From: Leadbetterella sp040829825
Lineage (GTDB): Bacteria; Bacteroidota; Bacteroidia; Cytophagales; Spirosomataceae
Reading direction: 5' to 3' (one strand)
Assembly: GCF_040829825.1 (NCBI RefSeq)
Contig: NZ_JBFOLH010000016.1
DNA length: 64,000 nucleotides
Within the stretch, counting starts at the first letter, position 1. Each line of letters opens with the position of its first letter. The notes under the pieces were generated by a model. That model did no database searches. It worked only from the letters and a program-made list of their open reading frames with translations, and had not been told where the DNA came from. Both the position numbers and the translations under genes were made by a program. Positions 26,425-36,164 of this stretch are shown here, piece by piece.

Positions 26425-27102
26425 TTATTCCGCATCAAAGTAGTACCCGTACCCCACTTTGGTTTTTATGGAGCTTTTTTCAAACGGCTTGTCCAGCTTA
26501 TTCCTCAGGAAATTGATATATACTTCAATGGTATTGGTGTTGACATCGAGGGCGGTACCCCAGATTTCCCGGATCAGGTCGTTTTTGGAAACCAGCTCAC
26601 CGGGCGTTTCGCACAGCTTGACCAGGATCTGGTATTCGCGGGGCGTCAGCGGAATTTCCCGGCCCTGCCTTTCTACTTTTTTCCTGCCCGTATCTATCCG
26701 GATATCGTCAACCTGGATGCTGCTTTTCTTTTCTCCTCCGGGCGTATTCCGTTTGAGCAGCGACTGTACCCGCAGCAGCAACTCGCGCATATAAAACGGT
26801 TTGGTCAGGTAATCGTCGGCCCCGGCGTCAAAGCCCCTCACCTTGTCTTCCAGGTCTCCGAAGGCCGTGAGCATGATCACCGGTGTGGGATTATCCTGGT
26901 CCCGGAGGTTCTGCAGCAGCTCCAGGCCCGTTTTACCGGGCAGGTTAACGTCCATGATGATGCAGTCATACGCGTTTTTCTGCAGCATTCTTTCGGCCAG
27001 GAGCCCGTCATATACGTTTTCAGCCCGGAGGTCTTCGGCCTCCAGCGCTTCACGGATATTCCGGCTTAAGGTAGGGTCATCTTCTACAATCAGGATTTTC
27101 AT
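26425..27102 (-). CDS. OmpR/PhoB-family response regulator
   Basis: DNA-binding regulator paired with the downstream kinase. The receiver domain has the acidic pocket VEDDP, phospho-acceptor D51 in IIMDVNLPG, the conserved Thr/Lys in MLTAFG and LTKPF, and then a winged-helix domain (REYQILVKLCETPGELVSKNDLI, NTIEVYINFLRNKLDK). The length of 225 is standard. First gene of the regulator-kinase-czcCBA block. It most resembles CusR/CopR-like metal regulators by context; the signal is unknown. Confidence 0.92.
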   Translation of the reverse strand: MKILIVEDDPTLSRNIREALEAEDLRAENVYDGLLAERMLQKNAYDCIIMDVNLPGKTGLELLQNLRDQDNPTPVIMLTAFGDLEDKVRGFDAGADDYLTKPFYMRELLLRVQSLLKRNTPGGEKKSSIQVDDIRIDTGRKKVERQGREIPLTPREYQILVKLCETPGELVSKNDLIREIWGTALDVNTNTIEVYINFLRNKLDKPFEKSSIKTKVGYGYYFDAE

Positions 27103-27224
27103 GCGGGTAAATATACAGGCTACCTGCGGATTACCACAACATGCACGAATGTTATTTCACGGCAGGCACCGGCAATCGGGCAGAATTCCGTTAAGCTGCC
27201 GGGAGAGATCCGGCCTGGGTTGTG

Positions 27225-27587
27225 TTATTTTACGCTCATTTCAGGATGAAACCCGTAGGCACAGTGCCGGCATCCGTTCCGGCAGCAGTAGCCGCGAAGT
27301 ATGTGATAAAATTCAGTGAACACGAAGAGGCCGTTTTCTTTGTAATAGTGCAGGCCTTCTACCAGCAGCTCGGGAGAGGCCGGGAACTTGTAGGTTCCGC
27401 GGGCCTTTACGGCGCGATTAAGCTCTTCCAGGCACTTTTTACAGAGGCATCCGTAGTGGGTCCGGGACAGGTACTCCTGCGTTTCGGGCAATAGCCTGAC
27501 CGTACTGCACTGGCAGTTGGCCACATCGCCCACCTTGCATTCGAACCCGCCGCCACATCTCGGGCACCGTACCTCTTCGTGTTTCAT
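27225..27587 (-). CDS. small cysteine-rich protein (CWC zinc-ribbon plus DUF5522-like tail)
   Basis: A 120-residue cytoplasmic protein with two cysteine-rich parts. The N-terminus CPRCGGGFECKVGDVANCQC with CLCKKCL resembles the cysteine-rich CWC domain. The C-terminus GLHYYKENGLFVFTEFYHI then GYCCRNGCRHCAYGF matches the DUF5522 pattern. At least 13 cysteines suggest zinc or another metal. The start is 5 bases after the metE stop, so both probably share the riboswitch-controlled transcript. No function is assigned to these domains. Confidence 0.75.
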   Translation of the reverse strand: MKHEEVRCPRCGGGFECKVGDVANCQCSTVRLLPETQEYLSRTHYGCLCKKCLEELNRAVKARGTYKFPASPELLVEGLHYYKENGLFVFTEFYHILRGYCCRNGCRHCAYGFHPEMSVK

Positions 27588-27592
27588 GATTC

Positions 27593-29887
27593 TTACACCG
27601 TTCTCAGCTTTTTAGCCGCCGAAACCATCTTTTCGAGGGCCAGGCGGGTTTCTTCCCAGTGACGGGTCTTCAGACCGCAGTCGGGGTTCACCCACAGCTG
27701 CTCATCCGGGATCACCTTACGGGCTTTTTCCATGAGGCCTACCATTTCTTCTTCAGAAGGTACCCGTGGCGAGTGAATATCGTAAACGCCGGGTCCTATC
27801 TCGTTCGGGTAGGCAAACTTATGGAAGGCGTCCAGCAATTCCATCTGCGAACGCGAACATTCTATAGTAATAACGTCGGCATCCATGTCTGAAATACTTT
27901 GGATGATATCATTAAATTCCGAATAGCACATGTGGGTATGGATCTGGGTAGCGTCTTCCACACCGCTGGCCGAAACCCGGAATGCCCGAACCGCCCAGTC
28001 GAGGTAGGTTCTCCGGTTCTCTTTCCGCAGGGGCAGTCCTTCCCGGATCGCCGGTTCATCGATCTGGATGATACGGATACCCGCTTTTTCGAGGTCGGTT
28101 ACCTCGTCACGAATGGCCAGGGCAATCTGCATGCAGGTATCGCGCCGGGGCTGATCGTTCCGTACAAACGACCACTGGAGAATGGTCACCGGGCCGGTCA
28201 GCATGCCTTTCACCCATTTCGGGGTCAGCGACTGCGCGTATTTTGTCCAGCGTAAGGTCATGGGTTCCGGCCGGCTGATGTCGCCGAAAATCACCGGCGG
28301 CTTCACGCAGCGGCTGCCGTAGCTTTGCACCCACCCGTTTTCGGTAAAGACAAAGCCCTGCAGCTTTTCTCCGAAATATTCCACCATGTCGTTCCGCTCA
28401 AACTCACCGTGCACCAGCACGTCCATGTCGATCTCCTCCTGCCAATGGATGGCGTCAGCCGTTTCCTGCTCAATCAGCCTGTCGTATTCTTCCTGCGTCA
28501 GCTCTCCTTTTTTGAGCCTTGCGCGCCAGCTCCTTACTTCCGGTGTTTGCGGGAAAGACCCGATGGTGGTGGTAGGAAACAGGGGCAGGGCCAGTACTTC
28601 CTGCTGCTGCTTTCTTCTTGCGGCAAAAGGACTGTTCCTGCGGGTATCTTTTTCGGTCACCTGTTCTACCCGGTCTTTCACCGCCGGATCGTGGATCAGC
28701 GGCGAGGTCTTTTTGCTTTCAATGGCCTGCCGGTTGGCTTCCCATACCGCTTTCAGCGCTTCTGATCGCTCACCTGAAGCCCATTTCCGGAGAAAAGCCA
28801 CTTCATCTGTTTTCTGACGGGCAAAGGCCATCCAGTTTTTGATCTCCGGGTTCAGCTTCTTCTCAAAGTCCAGGTCGCAGGGCGAATGGAGCAGTGAACA
28901 CGACGGGGCAATGAGGAGCCTTTCTGCTCCCAGGGCGGCTTTGGCCTGCTCAATCAGCTGTAAAGAGGCTTCAAAGTCGTTTTTCCAGATATTTCTGCCG
29001 TCTACCACGCCCAGCGAAAGCCGGGTTTTCTTCTGAACAAAATCTGTAGCCAGGATGTCTTCCAGCTGCAGCGGGCAACGAACGAGGTCGAGGTGCAGGG
29101 TATCTACCGGCAGGTGGATGGCGGTCTGCAGGTTATCGCCGTAACATTCAAAATAATTGGCCAGGATGATCTTCAGCGAAGGCACGGCCTCAGCGAAGAA
29201 CGTATACGTGCGCGCGATGGCCTCCTGTTCAGCCGGGGTCAGATCCAGCGCCAGGGCCGGCTCATCAATCTGTACGTATTGCACACCCTGCTCAGCCAGT
29301 AATTTCAGCAGTTGTTCGTATACAGGCAGCAGGCGGCTCAGCAGCTCTACCCGGTGAAAGCCGGTTTCTTTTTCTTTCCCGAGCAAAAGATATGTTACCG
29401 GGCCGATAATGACCGGCTTGGCCTGGATACCGGCCTCACGGGCCTCCTGAAGCTCGCTCAGAAGCTTGGCCGGGTTCAGCTCAAACGTCTGCCCCGCCTT
29501 AAACTCGGGCACGATATAGTGATAATTGGTATCGAACCATTTGGTCATTTCCATGGCTGTCAGGTCAAAATCACCTTTCTGATATCCCCGTGCCATGGCA
29601 AAATACAGGTCGGTACCTGAGTGGGTACGGGCAAAGCCGGCATAACGTTCGGGGATAGCCCCCAGCAAAACGCTCATATCAAGCACCTGGTCGTAAAAGG
29701 AGAAGTCGTTGCACGGGATCAGGTCGATACCGCTCTCCTGCTGGCTCTTCCAGTTCTTAAGCCGGATCTCCCGGCCTGTTTTTTCGAGTTCGGCAACGGG
29801 TATTTTACCCGCCCAATAAGCTTCAGAAGCTTTTTTCAGTTCCCGGCGGCTACCAATGCGCGGGTAGCCAAGATTCTGTGTCTGCAT
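27593..29887 (-). CDS. metE: cobalamin-independent methionine synthase MetE
   Basis: Transfers the methyl group of 5-methyltetrahydrofolate to homocysteine without vitamin B12. The 764-residue protein has the duplicated barrel of MetE, starting TQNLGYPRIGSRRELKKASE. The catalytic zinc ligands are visible: THMCYSEF (His and Cys), an acidic ligand in ITIECSRS, and the late cysteine in NPDCGLKTRHW. The inter-domain segment LPLFPTTTIGSFPQTPEVR is typical. A cobalamin riboswitch lies upstream, so it should be switched off when B12 is available, which implies a B12-dependent alternative (MetH) elsewhere in the genome. Confidence 0.95.
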   Translation of the reverse strand: MQTQNLGYPRIGSRRELKKASEAYWAGKIPVAELEKTGREIRLKNWKSQQESGIDLIPCNDFSFYDQVLDMSVLLGAIPERYAGFARTHSGTDLYFAMARGYQKGDFDLTAMEMTKWFDTNYHYIVPEFKAGQTFELNPAKLLSELQEAREAGIQAKPVIIGPVTYLLLGKEKETGFHRVELLSRLLPVYEQLLKLLAEQGVQYVQIDEPALALDLTPAEQEAIARTYTFFAEAVPSLKIILANYFECYGDNLQTAIHLPVDTLHLDLVRCPLQLEDILATDFVQKKTRLSLGVVDGRNIWKNDFEASLQLIEQAKAALGAERLLIAPSCSLLHSPCDLDFEKKLNPEIKNWMAFARQKTDEVAFLRKWASGERSEALKAVWEANRQAIESKKTSPLIHDPAVKDRVEQVTEKDTRRNSPFAARRKQQQEVLALPLFPTTTIGSFPQTPEVRSWRARLKKGELTQEEYDRLIEQETADAIHWQEEIDMDVLVHGEFERNDMVEYFGEKLQGFVFTENGWVQSYGSRCVKPPVIFGDISRPEPMTLRWTKYAQSLTPKWVKGMLTGPVTILQWSFVRNDQPRRDTCMQIALAIRDEVTDLEKAGIRIIQIDEPAIREGLPLRKENRRTYLDWAVRAFRVSASGVEDATQIHTHMCYSEFNDIIQSISDMDADVITIECSRSQMELLDAFHKFAYPNEIGPGVYDIHSPRVPSEEEMVGLMEKARKVIPDEQLWVNPDCGLKTRHWEETRLALEKMVSAAKKLRTV

Positions 29888-30014
29888 AATTTTTGAGAGA
29901 AAAATGAAGAAAAACAGTCCTGAACTCCGGGCTTAAAACGGGAAGATTTCAGAGAGGTATACGCGCCGCTGCTTACTCCGCCGAAACGGAGTACCGGGTA
30001 CATCAAAACCAACC

Positions 30015-30235
30015 GAAGGCTTCAGTCCGCGAAAGCCACTGTCAACTCAGAACAGGCAGGTCTCCTGGCTTGTGCCGCTTTTGCCGTCCTTCCCGCCGGA
30101 GCAGTGGACCTGTTCGGGGCCGGACCCCTCAGGCAAAAGCTGTTAAAGGCACTTACAGTTGCGCGACAGCCCGTGATTCACACACGGTTCCCTTTTCATA
30201 CCGGCAAGCGGCAACCTCTTCTGCTTTTGATGAAG
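30015..30235 (-). promoter_or_regulatory. cobalamin (B12) riboswitch upstream of metE
   Basis: Read on the minus strand, the region contains the B12-box core AGCCAGGAGACCTGCCTG (about 30053-30070), preceded by GGGAACCGTGTG, the CACGGGCTGTCGCGCAACTG stem region and GTGCC, and followed by GACAGTGGC. Order and spacing fit the AdoCbl-type aptamer. The ~130 bases between it and the metE ATG hold short hairpins (CTCCG/CGGAG) that may form the expression platform, but I see no unambiguous terminator. Bases 30236-30383 are AT-rich and should contain the promoter; no exact TAnnTTTG match was found. Confidence 0.9.
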
Positions 30236-30383
30236 ATTAGAACTTTACAGATGCGAATGTAGATGATTTATCTGTTATAATAAAATATACCAGATAATTT
30301 ATTTATAAATTAAATGAATTTTAGATAAAACAAACAAAAAATCAACCATATGTAGTATATCTGCATACTTTGCAGCACCGGCC

Positions 30384-30980
30384 TCAGAAGCGGTAAGACA
30401 GGCCTATCCTGATTTTTCCCTTTTGATTGGGATCCTGCAATGCGGAGGTTGAAAAAATTCTGTAGTTATAGGCGGCATCTATAGATACCCTTTTCCCGAC
30501 CGGGAAACGGATTCCGCCTTCTATCGAACCTATTGCATTGGAGGCTTTCACTTTTTCCATCCGGCCCGAGTCGTTCTCCGATTCTCCCCATTGAAAATTA
30601 TATCCTGCGCTCACCTGTATAAAGGGTTTTACTTTGATATAGGGTACATAATACCGTACAAAAATTTCGGGTGCGAGCGACCGATGATCGTGTTCAAGCA
30701 TGACAGAGCTGGCTGCCGTACCGTCTTTAAACCGGCTGGCGTCATTTCCATACGCTATGCGAAGGCCGGTGGCCAGGTTAGGGGCCACAAAGTAGCCTGC
30801 CCAGGGAGAAAGCGACCAGGTAGGGTGCTTATACAGGGGGCTGTTATTGAACCCTCCCGAGCCGTAGATGCCCGCTATGTATGTTCCTTTGGAAAAATTA
30901 ATACCGGGCTGTGCGGTCTCCTGCCCCACAGCGTAAAAAGAAACGAAAACGGTCGCTAAAAAAAGAAAATGCTTCATCAC
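30384..30980 (-). CDS. small outer-membrane beta-barrel protein
   Basis: A 198-residue exported protein with signal peptide MMKHFLFLATVFVSFYAVGQ. The remainder alternates aromatic and small residues in strand-like segments (GTYIAGIYGSGGFN, WAGYFVAPNLATGLRIAYG, EIFVRYYVPYIKVKPFIQVSAGYNFQWG) and ends IRIGLSYRF, the terminal aromatic expected for a barrel. It follows the TonB receptor by one base and is the last gene of a DUF4249-receptor operon. Function unknown; it resembles generic porin-family/OmpA-like barrels. Confidence 0.75.
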   Translation of the reverse strand: MMKHFLFLATVFVSFYAVGQETAQPGINFSKGTYIAGIYGSGGFNNSPLYKHPTWSLSPWAGYFVAPNLATGLRIAYGNDASRFKDGTAASSVMLEHDHRSLAPEIFVRYYVPYIKVKPFIQVSAGYNFQWGESENDSGRMEKVKASNAIGSIEGGIRFPVGKRVSIDAAYNYRIFSTSALQDPNQKGKIRIGLSYRF

Positions 30981-30981
30981 T

Positions 30982-33264
30982 TTAGAATTTAACAGAATAA
31001 TTAATAAATGGTAAAACAGGAAACATGGAATATTGTTTGATCACCAGCGACCGCTGGCCGGTCTGCTGATCATAGGCCGTTTTGAAATCGAGGTACAGCG
31101 GGTTTGCGCGGTTATAGGCATTGTACACCCCAAAGCTCAGCCGGGTTTCGTATTTTTTCCAAAGGGTACCGTTCCGGTTTATCCCCAGGTCCAGCTTATG
31201 AAAATCGGGCATCCGGCCGTTATTGCGCTCATGATAAATAAACCGCGGTTCATCATTGTAAAGAACCGCACCTGCGGGCAATGTGACCGCATGCCCGGTC
31301 TGGTATAAAAATGTCCCGGTTATGTTCCATTTTTTATTGAAAAGATAGGTGGCAGAAGCGTTCAGGTTGTGGCGGCGGTCGTATTTCATAGGGTACCACT
31401 TCCCTGCATTAATGTCATCAAACCGGAGCTCGCTCCGGGACAGGGTGTAAGAAAGCCGGCCTCTTAATTTGCCCGTATTGCGGGCGGCCATCAGCTCCAG
31501 GCCTGCGCTTCGCCCCACGCCTCTGCCGGTAACGATATTCTCCCAGGAGTCTGCCAGCATACCCGTAAAATTGGTGCCTTCGGGGTAGTCGATCATGTTC
31601 TTCAGGCGCTTGCTGTATACTTCCAGTGAGATATCCACACCGGGTTGAGCCAGTTTTTTCGAGAAGCCCGCCGACCATTGTACGGCTCTTGAGGGCGGTA
31701 TCCGGGAGGTGGCCGGCAGCCAGGCATCGTAACCGAACCCGTACCCGTTATTCACCAGCAAATGGAGGTATTGGTTCATCACGGTATAGCCCGCAAAAAA
31801 TTTCCAGTCGCGGGCCAGCGAGCCGTTAAGAGCCAGCCGGGGTTCCGGCCTCCGAAAAGCCGCTCTTCCCATGCTATACTCCGTGTAGCGCCCCCCGGCA
31901 TTCAGGCTCCAGCGGGAGCTGAGCTTTATATCAGCCTCTAAAAACAGGGCCGACTCCACGGCTTTCTGGCTAACGGACTGATCGTTGCCTTTCACCCCGT
32001 AATTGGTGGTCATATTGAACGGTTCGAACCGGTGACGGGTGAGCTCAATCCCTGTACGCATCTCCATCCACCGGTAAGGGAAATAGTCCAGCTGCACCTT
32101 TCCGCCTATATCGGTGATCCGGGTATCGCTGTAACGGTAAGCAGTCTCCGCCCCGTCGCTGAACTCATTGGTAAACTGGCTGGTATAGTCCGAATAAATG
32201 AGCATAGCCCGTGAGAAAAGCCGGGGAGAAAGCGTTTTACTGTAACGAATGGTCCCGGTGTTGTTTCCCCAGTTATTCCCTACGGCCGTGCTCACCTCTT
32301 TTGTGTCGGTTTTTGACCATTCGTCGTATTTAAAGCGGTCAAAGCCGTTGTAAAAGCTGAGGTAGATATGATCGGTTTTACTCAGCTGAAAGTTCATTTT
32401 GGCGTTAAGATCATGGAATTTATAGGTGTAATCTTCCCCCGAGGCATTTACCCGCCTTTTGGGTGTAAGCAAAGAGCTCAGGCCCAGGGTAGACACCCTT
32501 CCGGACACTATAAACGACGCTTTGTTTTTCAGCAAAGGCCCTTCCAGGGTCAGGTTCTGATTCAGCAGCCCCAAACCCACTTCTCCGCCGAACTTTTGAT
32601 TGTTGCCTTCTTTCATGGCCAGGTCAATGACCGACGAAAGGCGCCCGCCATACCGGGCGGGAAAAGCCCCTTTATACAAATCTGCGCTTTTCAGGGAGGA
32701 GGGATTAAACACCGAGAAGAAACCGCCCAGGTGCATGGCGTTATATACGGGCGCGTCATCGAGCAAAATCAGGTTCTGGTCCGGCGAGCCGCCCCGTACA
32801 TAAAGCCCGGCGCTGCCTTCGTTACCGGTAGAAACGCCCGGGGTAAAGCTGAAGGCTTTCAGCACATCGGCTTCTCCCAGCAGCGAGGGCATGCTCCGGA
32901 TCTCGCTGACGGGCAGGGAAACCGGGTTACCCGAAAGCCGCCGCGGGGCGCTGATCACCACCTCTTCCAGCTCTGCAGCCCGGTTTAAACGGATGTCAAG
33001 CGGCTTATCTTTCTCAGGCCGGGCATAATGCGGGCGGTAGCCCACATGGCTGAATTTTATCTTCTGCGGCTGAGCCACCAGGGTAAGACTGAAAAAACCG
33101 TAGGCATTGGTAAAGGTACCCGCTCCTGAAAGGCTGTCCCACACGCTCACGCCGGCCAGCAGCTCTCCGCTGCCCGCATCACGCACCTGTCCGCTTACCG
33201 TGAACTGTTGCGCCGCTGCCTGGATAGAACAACTCCAGAAAAGAATGCCTAAAATTTTTCTCAT
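30982..33264 (-). CDS. TonB-dependent receptor with CarboxypepD_reg domain
   Basis: Outer-membrane importer of 760 residues. Signal peptide MRKILGILFWSCSIQAAAQ; CarboxypepD_reg-like domain near residues 20-100; plug domain near 120-230 with GLYVRGGSPDQNLILLDD and FPARYGGRLSSVIDL; then a 22-strand-type barrel ending PVLPFINYSVKF. It begins directly after the DUF4249 stop and is followed at once by a small barrel gene, so all three are co-transcribed. The plug resembles that of the receptor at 55069, which also travels with a DUF4249 gene. Substrate unknown. Confidence 0.9.
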   Translation of the reverse strand: MRKILGILFWSCSIQAAAQQFTVSGQVRDAGSGELLAGVSVWDSLSGAGTFTNAYGFFSLTLVAQPQKIKFSHVGYRPHYARPEKDKPLDIRLNRAAELEEVVISAPRRLSGNPVSLPVSEIRSMPSLLGEADVLKAFSFTPGVSTGNEGSAGLYVRGGSPDQNLILLDDAPVYNAMHLGGFFSVFNPSSLKSADLYKGAFPARYGGRLSSVIDLAMKEGNNQKFGGEVGLGLLNQNLTLEGPLLKNKASFIVSGRVSTLGLSSLLTPKRRVNASGEDYTYKFHDLNAKMNFQLSKTDHIYLSFYNGFDRFKYDEWSKTDTKEVSTAVGNNWGNNTGTIRYSKTLSPRLFSRAMLIYSDYTSQFTNEFSDGAETAYRYSDTRITDIGGKVQLDYFPYRWMEMRTGIELTRHRFEPFNMTTNYGVKGNDQSVSQKAVESALFLEADIKLSSRWSLNAGGRYTEYSMGRAAFRRPEPRLALNGSLARDWKFFAGYTVMNQYLHLLVNNGYGFGYDAWLPATSRIPPSRAVQWSAGFSKKLAQPGVDISLEVYSKRLKNMIDYPEGTNFTGMLADSWENIVTGRGVGRSAGLELMAARNTGKLRGRLSYTLSRSELRFDDINAGKWYPMKYDRRHNLNASATYLFNKKWNITGTFLYQTGHAVTLPAGAVLYNDEPRFIYHERNNGRMPDFHKLDLGINRNGTLWKKYETRLSFGVYNAYNRANPLYLDFKTAYDQQTGQRSLVIKQYSMFPVLPFINYSVKF

Positions 33265-34191
33265 TTATTCTAATTCTATTTGTGCGGCATGATAGCCATA
33301 AATAATACCGTACCCGTTTTTAATATTGGTATACGCCTTCTGGGGCGGAAGCACCAGGTGGTCCAACCCTTCCGGCTGTTTATTTTCTATCTGGTTGTAG
33401 AGGAACCACTCCCGGGTGGAGGAGGCCAGCAGCAGGGTGATTTTCCGGGCCCGGTCATACCCCCATGAACTGTCGGGAAACAGGGTCCAGACCCCCGTAC
33501 TTACAAAGAAGCCCAGCGGCGTGTCGGCAGGTACGCAATCTCCGTTCATCATGAACATTTCTCCGTAGGTCCGGTCGTAAAAACTGCTCCGGGTGTGGCA
33601 GTCTTCTTCATTGGCCACGATATTGTCTGTGGCCGGCCAGTAGAAAGGCCAGTTATGCGCTGTAAAATAGGCCAGGAAACCCACGATAAGGTAAGAATTA
33701 TGAAGGTTGCCGGTAAAGCGGAGCGAAACAAGGTCCTGGTGCGGACGGGTAGCAGCGTCCTTTTCCGGTTCGGCATCCCGCTTACGGGTGTAGGTAAATC
33801 CGGGAAGACCAGCCGGCACCGTTACTTCTTCCGACTCGGCCGTGGCCAGGCCCGGGGCTTCTACCTTTACCACGTAGCGCTCTCCTGCCTGTATCAGGCT
33901 GTCTGAACCGTATATACCGGCCTCTTCCCGCGGTACCAGCCGGGTATAAAGCGCCCCATTTTTATACAGGGAAACCGTTGCCGTGGTTACGGCGGTCTGC
34001 TCAGGAACAGGCCCTACCGCCGGGAAAGTTTTCCTCACCTGTACCTGAGCGGGCTGGCCCGCCTCCAGCTTACCCCATACAACCAGCTTCTCCCCCTCAA
34101 ACGCCAGGGGAAGGGTCACTTCCCGGCCCCGGCAGGCGGTGAGAAGGAAGATAATAATGGCGATAAAAACGGGCTTCTTTACAAATGTCAT
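33265..34191 (-). CDS. DUF4249 lipoprotein
   Basis: A 308-residue lipoprotein with signal MTFVKKPVFIAIIIFLLTAC and cysteine 20. DUF4249 proteins are Bacteroidota lipoproteins encoded beside TonB receptors. They are probably surface or periplasmic accessory proteins; no activity is established. Visible features are a beta-rich first half (QVQVRKTFPAVGP, YVVKVEAPGLATAESEEVTVP) and a cysteine-containing second half. It is the first gene of the operon. A decayed copy of its 5' end occurs at 36741-36919, and its upstream DNA recurs at 41320-41384. Confidence 0.85.
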   Translation of the reverse strand: MTFVKKPVFIAIIIFLLTACRGREVTLPLAFEGEKLVVWGKLEAGQPAQVQVRKTFPAVGPVPEQTAVTTATVSLYKNGALYTRLVPREEAGIYGSDSLIQAGERYVVKVEAPGLATAESEEVTVPAGLPGFTYTRKRDAEPEKDAATRPHQDLVSLRFTGNLHNSYLIVGFLAYFTAHNWPFYWPATDNIVANEEDCHTRSSFYDRTYGEMFMMNGDCVPADTPLGFFVSTGVWTLFPDSSWGYDRARKITLLLASSTREWFLYNQIENKQPEGLDHLVLPPQKAYTNIKNGYGIIYGYHAAQIELE

Positions 34192-34225
34192 GAATTTTCG
34201 TTCATAACCCTATAACGTGAGCTTC

Positions 34226-34290
34226 CAACTAAAAGTATAATAATACGATAGCTATACGTATGACTGTTTCATAATTCTGCATCAATTCCA
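34226..34290. repeat. 65-bp repeat, copy 1 (upstream of the DUF4249 operon)
   Basis: Starts CAACTAAAAGTATAATAATA and recurs at 41320-41384 in the same orientation with about 90% identity and equal length. A shorter version (identical first 21 bp, plus related upstream bases) is at 36877-36919. It lies in the 211-bp divergent gap between the DUF4249 operon and the metalloprotease, and marks the change from GC-richer to AT-richer DNA. Confidence 0.75.
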
Positions 34291-34402
34291 CTGGGTAAGG
34301 TTAAATTTAATTCAGATGAATAAAATCCTATGAAAATTGTAATATTCAAACATAATATATAACTTAGCAGTACTTATTATTCACCCAAACACATCTATAG
34401 TT

Positions 34403-36163
34403 ATGAAAAGAATTCATTACATCTTCCTCATCTTCTTCATTCCCTTTTTTTCACTGAATGCTCAGAAAAGAAGCTCTGAAAAACTAATGGAGGTTTTAGA
34501 CACACCTTCTGCAGAAAGGCTTTCTCCAGGTCAGAAAGATATGTTTAACAAGATGAAGGCCAATGATATGTATTTGGACGCTACTCTCATTAGAGTAGGG
34601 TCTTTAACAGAACTTCTGAAAGATGGGAGTTTAAAAGTTGGGTTGCCGGGAGCCGGAAAGGAATATGAAGCCAAAACCAGGAGACAAACCATAGAGTCAG
34701 AGACAGAATTTACCTGGGTGGGAGAATTCACAGATATTGAAGGGAGTATCATGCTACTGGGAGACGGTGTCGGAAACGTTTTTGGCCATTTAACAATGGG
34801 GAATAAGGCGTACGAAATTCACGATTTGGGTAATGAAGTTAATCTGCTGGTTCGTATCAATGATGCCAAATATACTTTGGACGAGTGTGCCACTGATCAT
34901 AGTAAGACACCTGTAGAATTAAACGCTCCGAAAGGCAGAACCATGACCAACCCCTATGGCCAGGTCAGGGTGCTGGTTCTCTATACTCCGGCTGCCTACG
35001 CGGCAGTGCCTAATATTATTAACGCGGCCATGTTGGGTGTGGCACAGGCTAATGATGCGCTTGCCAATAGTGGCGTAACTAACCTGGATCTTAGTTATGC
35101 GGGAACACAGCCAATCAGTTTTACGGAAACCTCTTATATAGATATAGATGTAGGTAATTTAAGTACAAACTCGACAGTTCAGGCCCTGAGAAATAACTAT
35201 GGGGCAGATGTCGTGATTATGCTGACAAATAGTAGTTTGTATGGTGATTATTTTGGCATAGTGCGAAATATTGGCCCAAGTAATGCTGAAGCATACGGTA
35301 TTGTGCAGGTTACGGCTGCTACCGGGCGTTACACATTTGCCCATGAGTTAGCGCACTTATTTGGGGCACGCCATGATACGGATCCTGCCGCGGGTTATGC
35401 GCATGCTCATAGTTTCTATACAGGATCAACACATCGCAGAACGGTTTTGGCTGCACTTCCCAGCGGAGAATCCAGGATATTACATTACTCCAGCCCGGGC
35501 ATTAATTATAGTGGAGTTGCAACGGGTACTTCTGTCAATGATAATGCCCGGCAGCTGAGTGAGCAGGCGGCTACCGTAGCGGCATTCCAGATCTACGGGC
35601 CTATGTCAGCATCCATTAATGGTCCTCTTTCCGGAAATAATTTAGGAACCTATACCTGGACTTCCTCAGTAAGTAACGGGCATACGCCTTATACGTATAA
35701 CTGGCAATACAGCACAGACCTGGTAAATTACTATCCGTTTTCTACAGCATCAAGTGTAACGGCTCCACTCCCCTTTAATCAGAATTTATATTTAAAGCTT
35801 ACCGCAACGGATGTAGACGGTCGGTATTCAACGGCTTCTTTTACTACCCTCAATACAGACGCCTGTTCGGGGTGCAGAGTAACTGCCGAAGGAGTATCTG
35901 GAGAGGTAAAAGGCCTGGTTTTCCCTAATCCGTCTAAAGGAAGGGCTACGTTATATTATAACCTTCGGCATAACGAGGAAAAAGTCTCTTTGATAGTAAC
36001 CGATGTGTCCGGTAAAGTAATTTTATGGAAAAACCGGGAGAAATTAAATGCAGGCAGACAGGAAGATGACCTGGATTTGTCTGCATTGAACGAAGGGAAC
36101 TATATTGTTAAAGTAATGGGTTCAGGCGAAATCCAGTCAGATCGCCTGATTATAGTAAAATAA
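34403..36163 (+). CDS. secreted zinc metalloprotease with type IX secretion C-terminal domain
   Basis: A 586-residue exported protease. Signal peptide near residues 1-20 (MKRIHYIFLIFFIPFFSLNA), then a propeptide-like region. The metzincin zinc site HELAHLFGARHD has H314, E315, H318 and H324, followed by methionine-poor sequence with reprolysin/M12B-like character. An immunoglobulin-like section (about residues 410-490) follows. The C-terminal ~80 residues, LVFPNPSKGRATLYYNL through YIVKVMGSGEIQSDRLIIVK, form the type A sorting domain used by the type IX secretion system. A lipoprotein gene starts one base after the stop. Composition is AT-richer than the flanking genes. Confidence 0.88.
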   Translation: MKRIHYIFLIFFIPFFSLNAQKRSSEKLMEVLDTPSAERLSPGQKDMFNKMKANDMYLDATLIRVGSLTELLKDGSLKVGLPGAGKEYEAKTRRQTIESETEFTWVGEFTDIEGSIMLLGDGVGNVFGHLTMGNKAYEIHDLGNEVNLLVRINDAKYTLDECATDHSKTPVELNAPKGRTMTNPYGQVRVLVLYTPAAYAAVPNIINAAMLGVAQANDALANSGVTNLDLSYAGTQPISFTETSYIDIDVGNLSTNSTVQALRNNYGADVVIMLTNSSLYGDYFGIVRNIGPSNAEAYGIVQVTAATGRYTFAHELAHLFGARHDTDPAAGYAHAHSFYTGSTHRRTVLAALPSGESRILHYSSPGINYSGVATGTSVNDNARQLSEQAATVAAFQIYGPMSASINGPLSGNNLGTYTWTSSVSNGHTPYTYNWQYSTDLVNYYPFSTASSVTAPLPFNQNLYLKLTATDVDGRYSTASFTTLNTDACSGCRVTAEGVSGEVKGLVFPNPSKGRATLYYNLRHNEEKVSLIVTDVSGKVILWKNREKLNAGRQEDDLDLSALNEGNYIVKVMGSGEIQSDRLIIVK

Positions 36164-36164
36164 T

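Noticed and set aside
34112..34145. Overlap of the DUF4249 stub with the lipoprotein gene at 36165-36728 as evidence of a long antisense gene (minus frame 36282-36857)
   Set aside because: Only the first ~40 codons from 36857 match DUF4249; the remainder is antisense to the lipoprotein gene and unrelated to any family.
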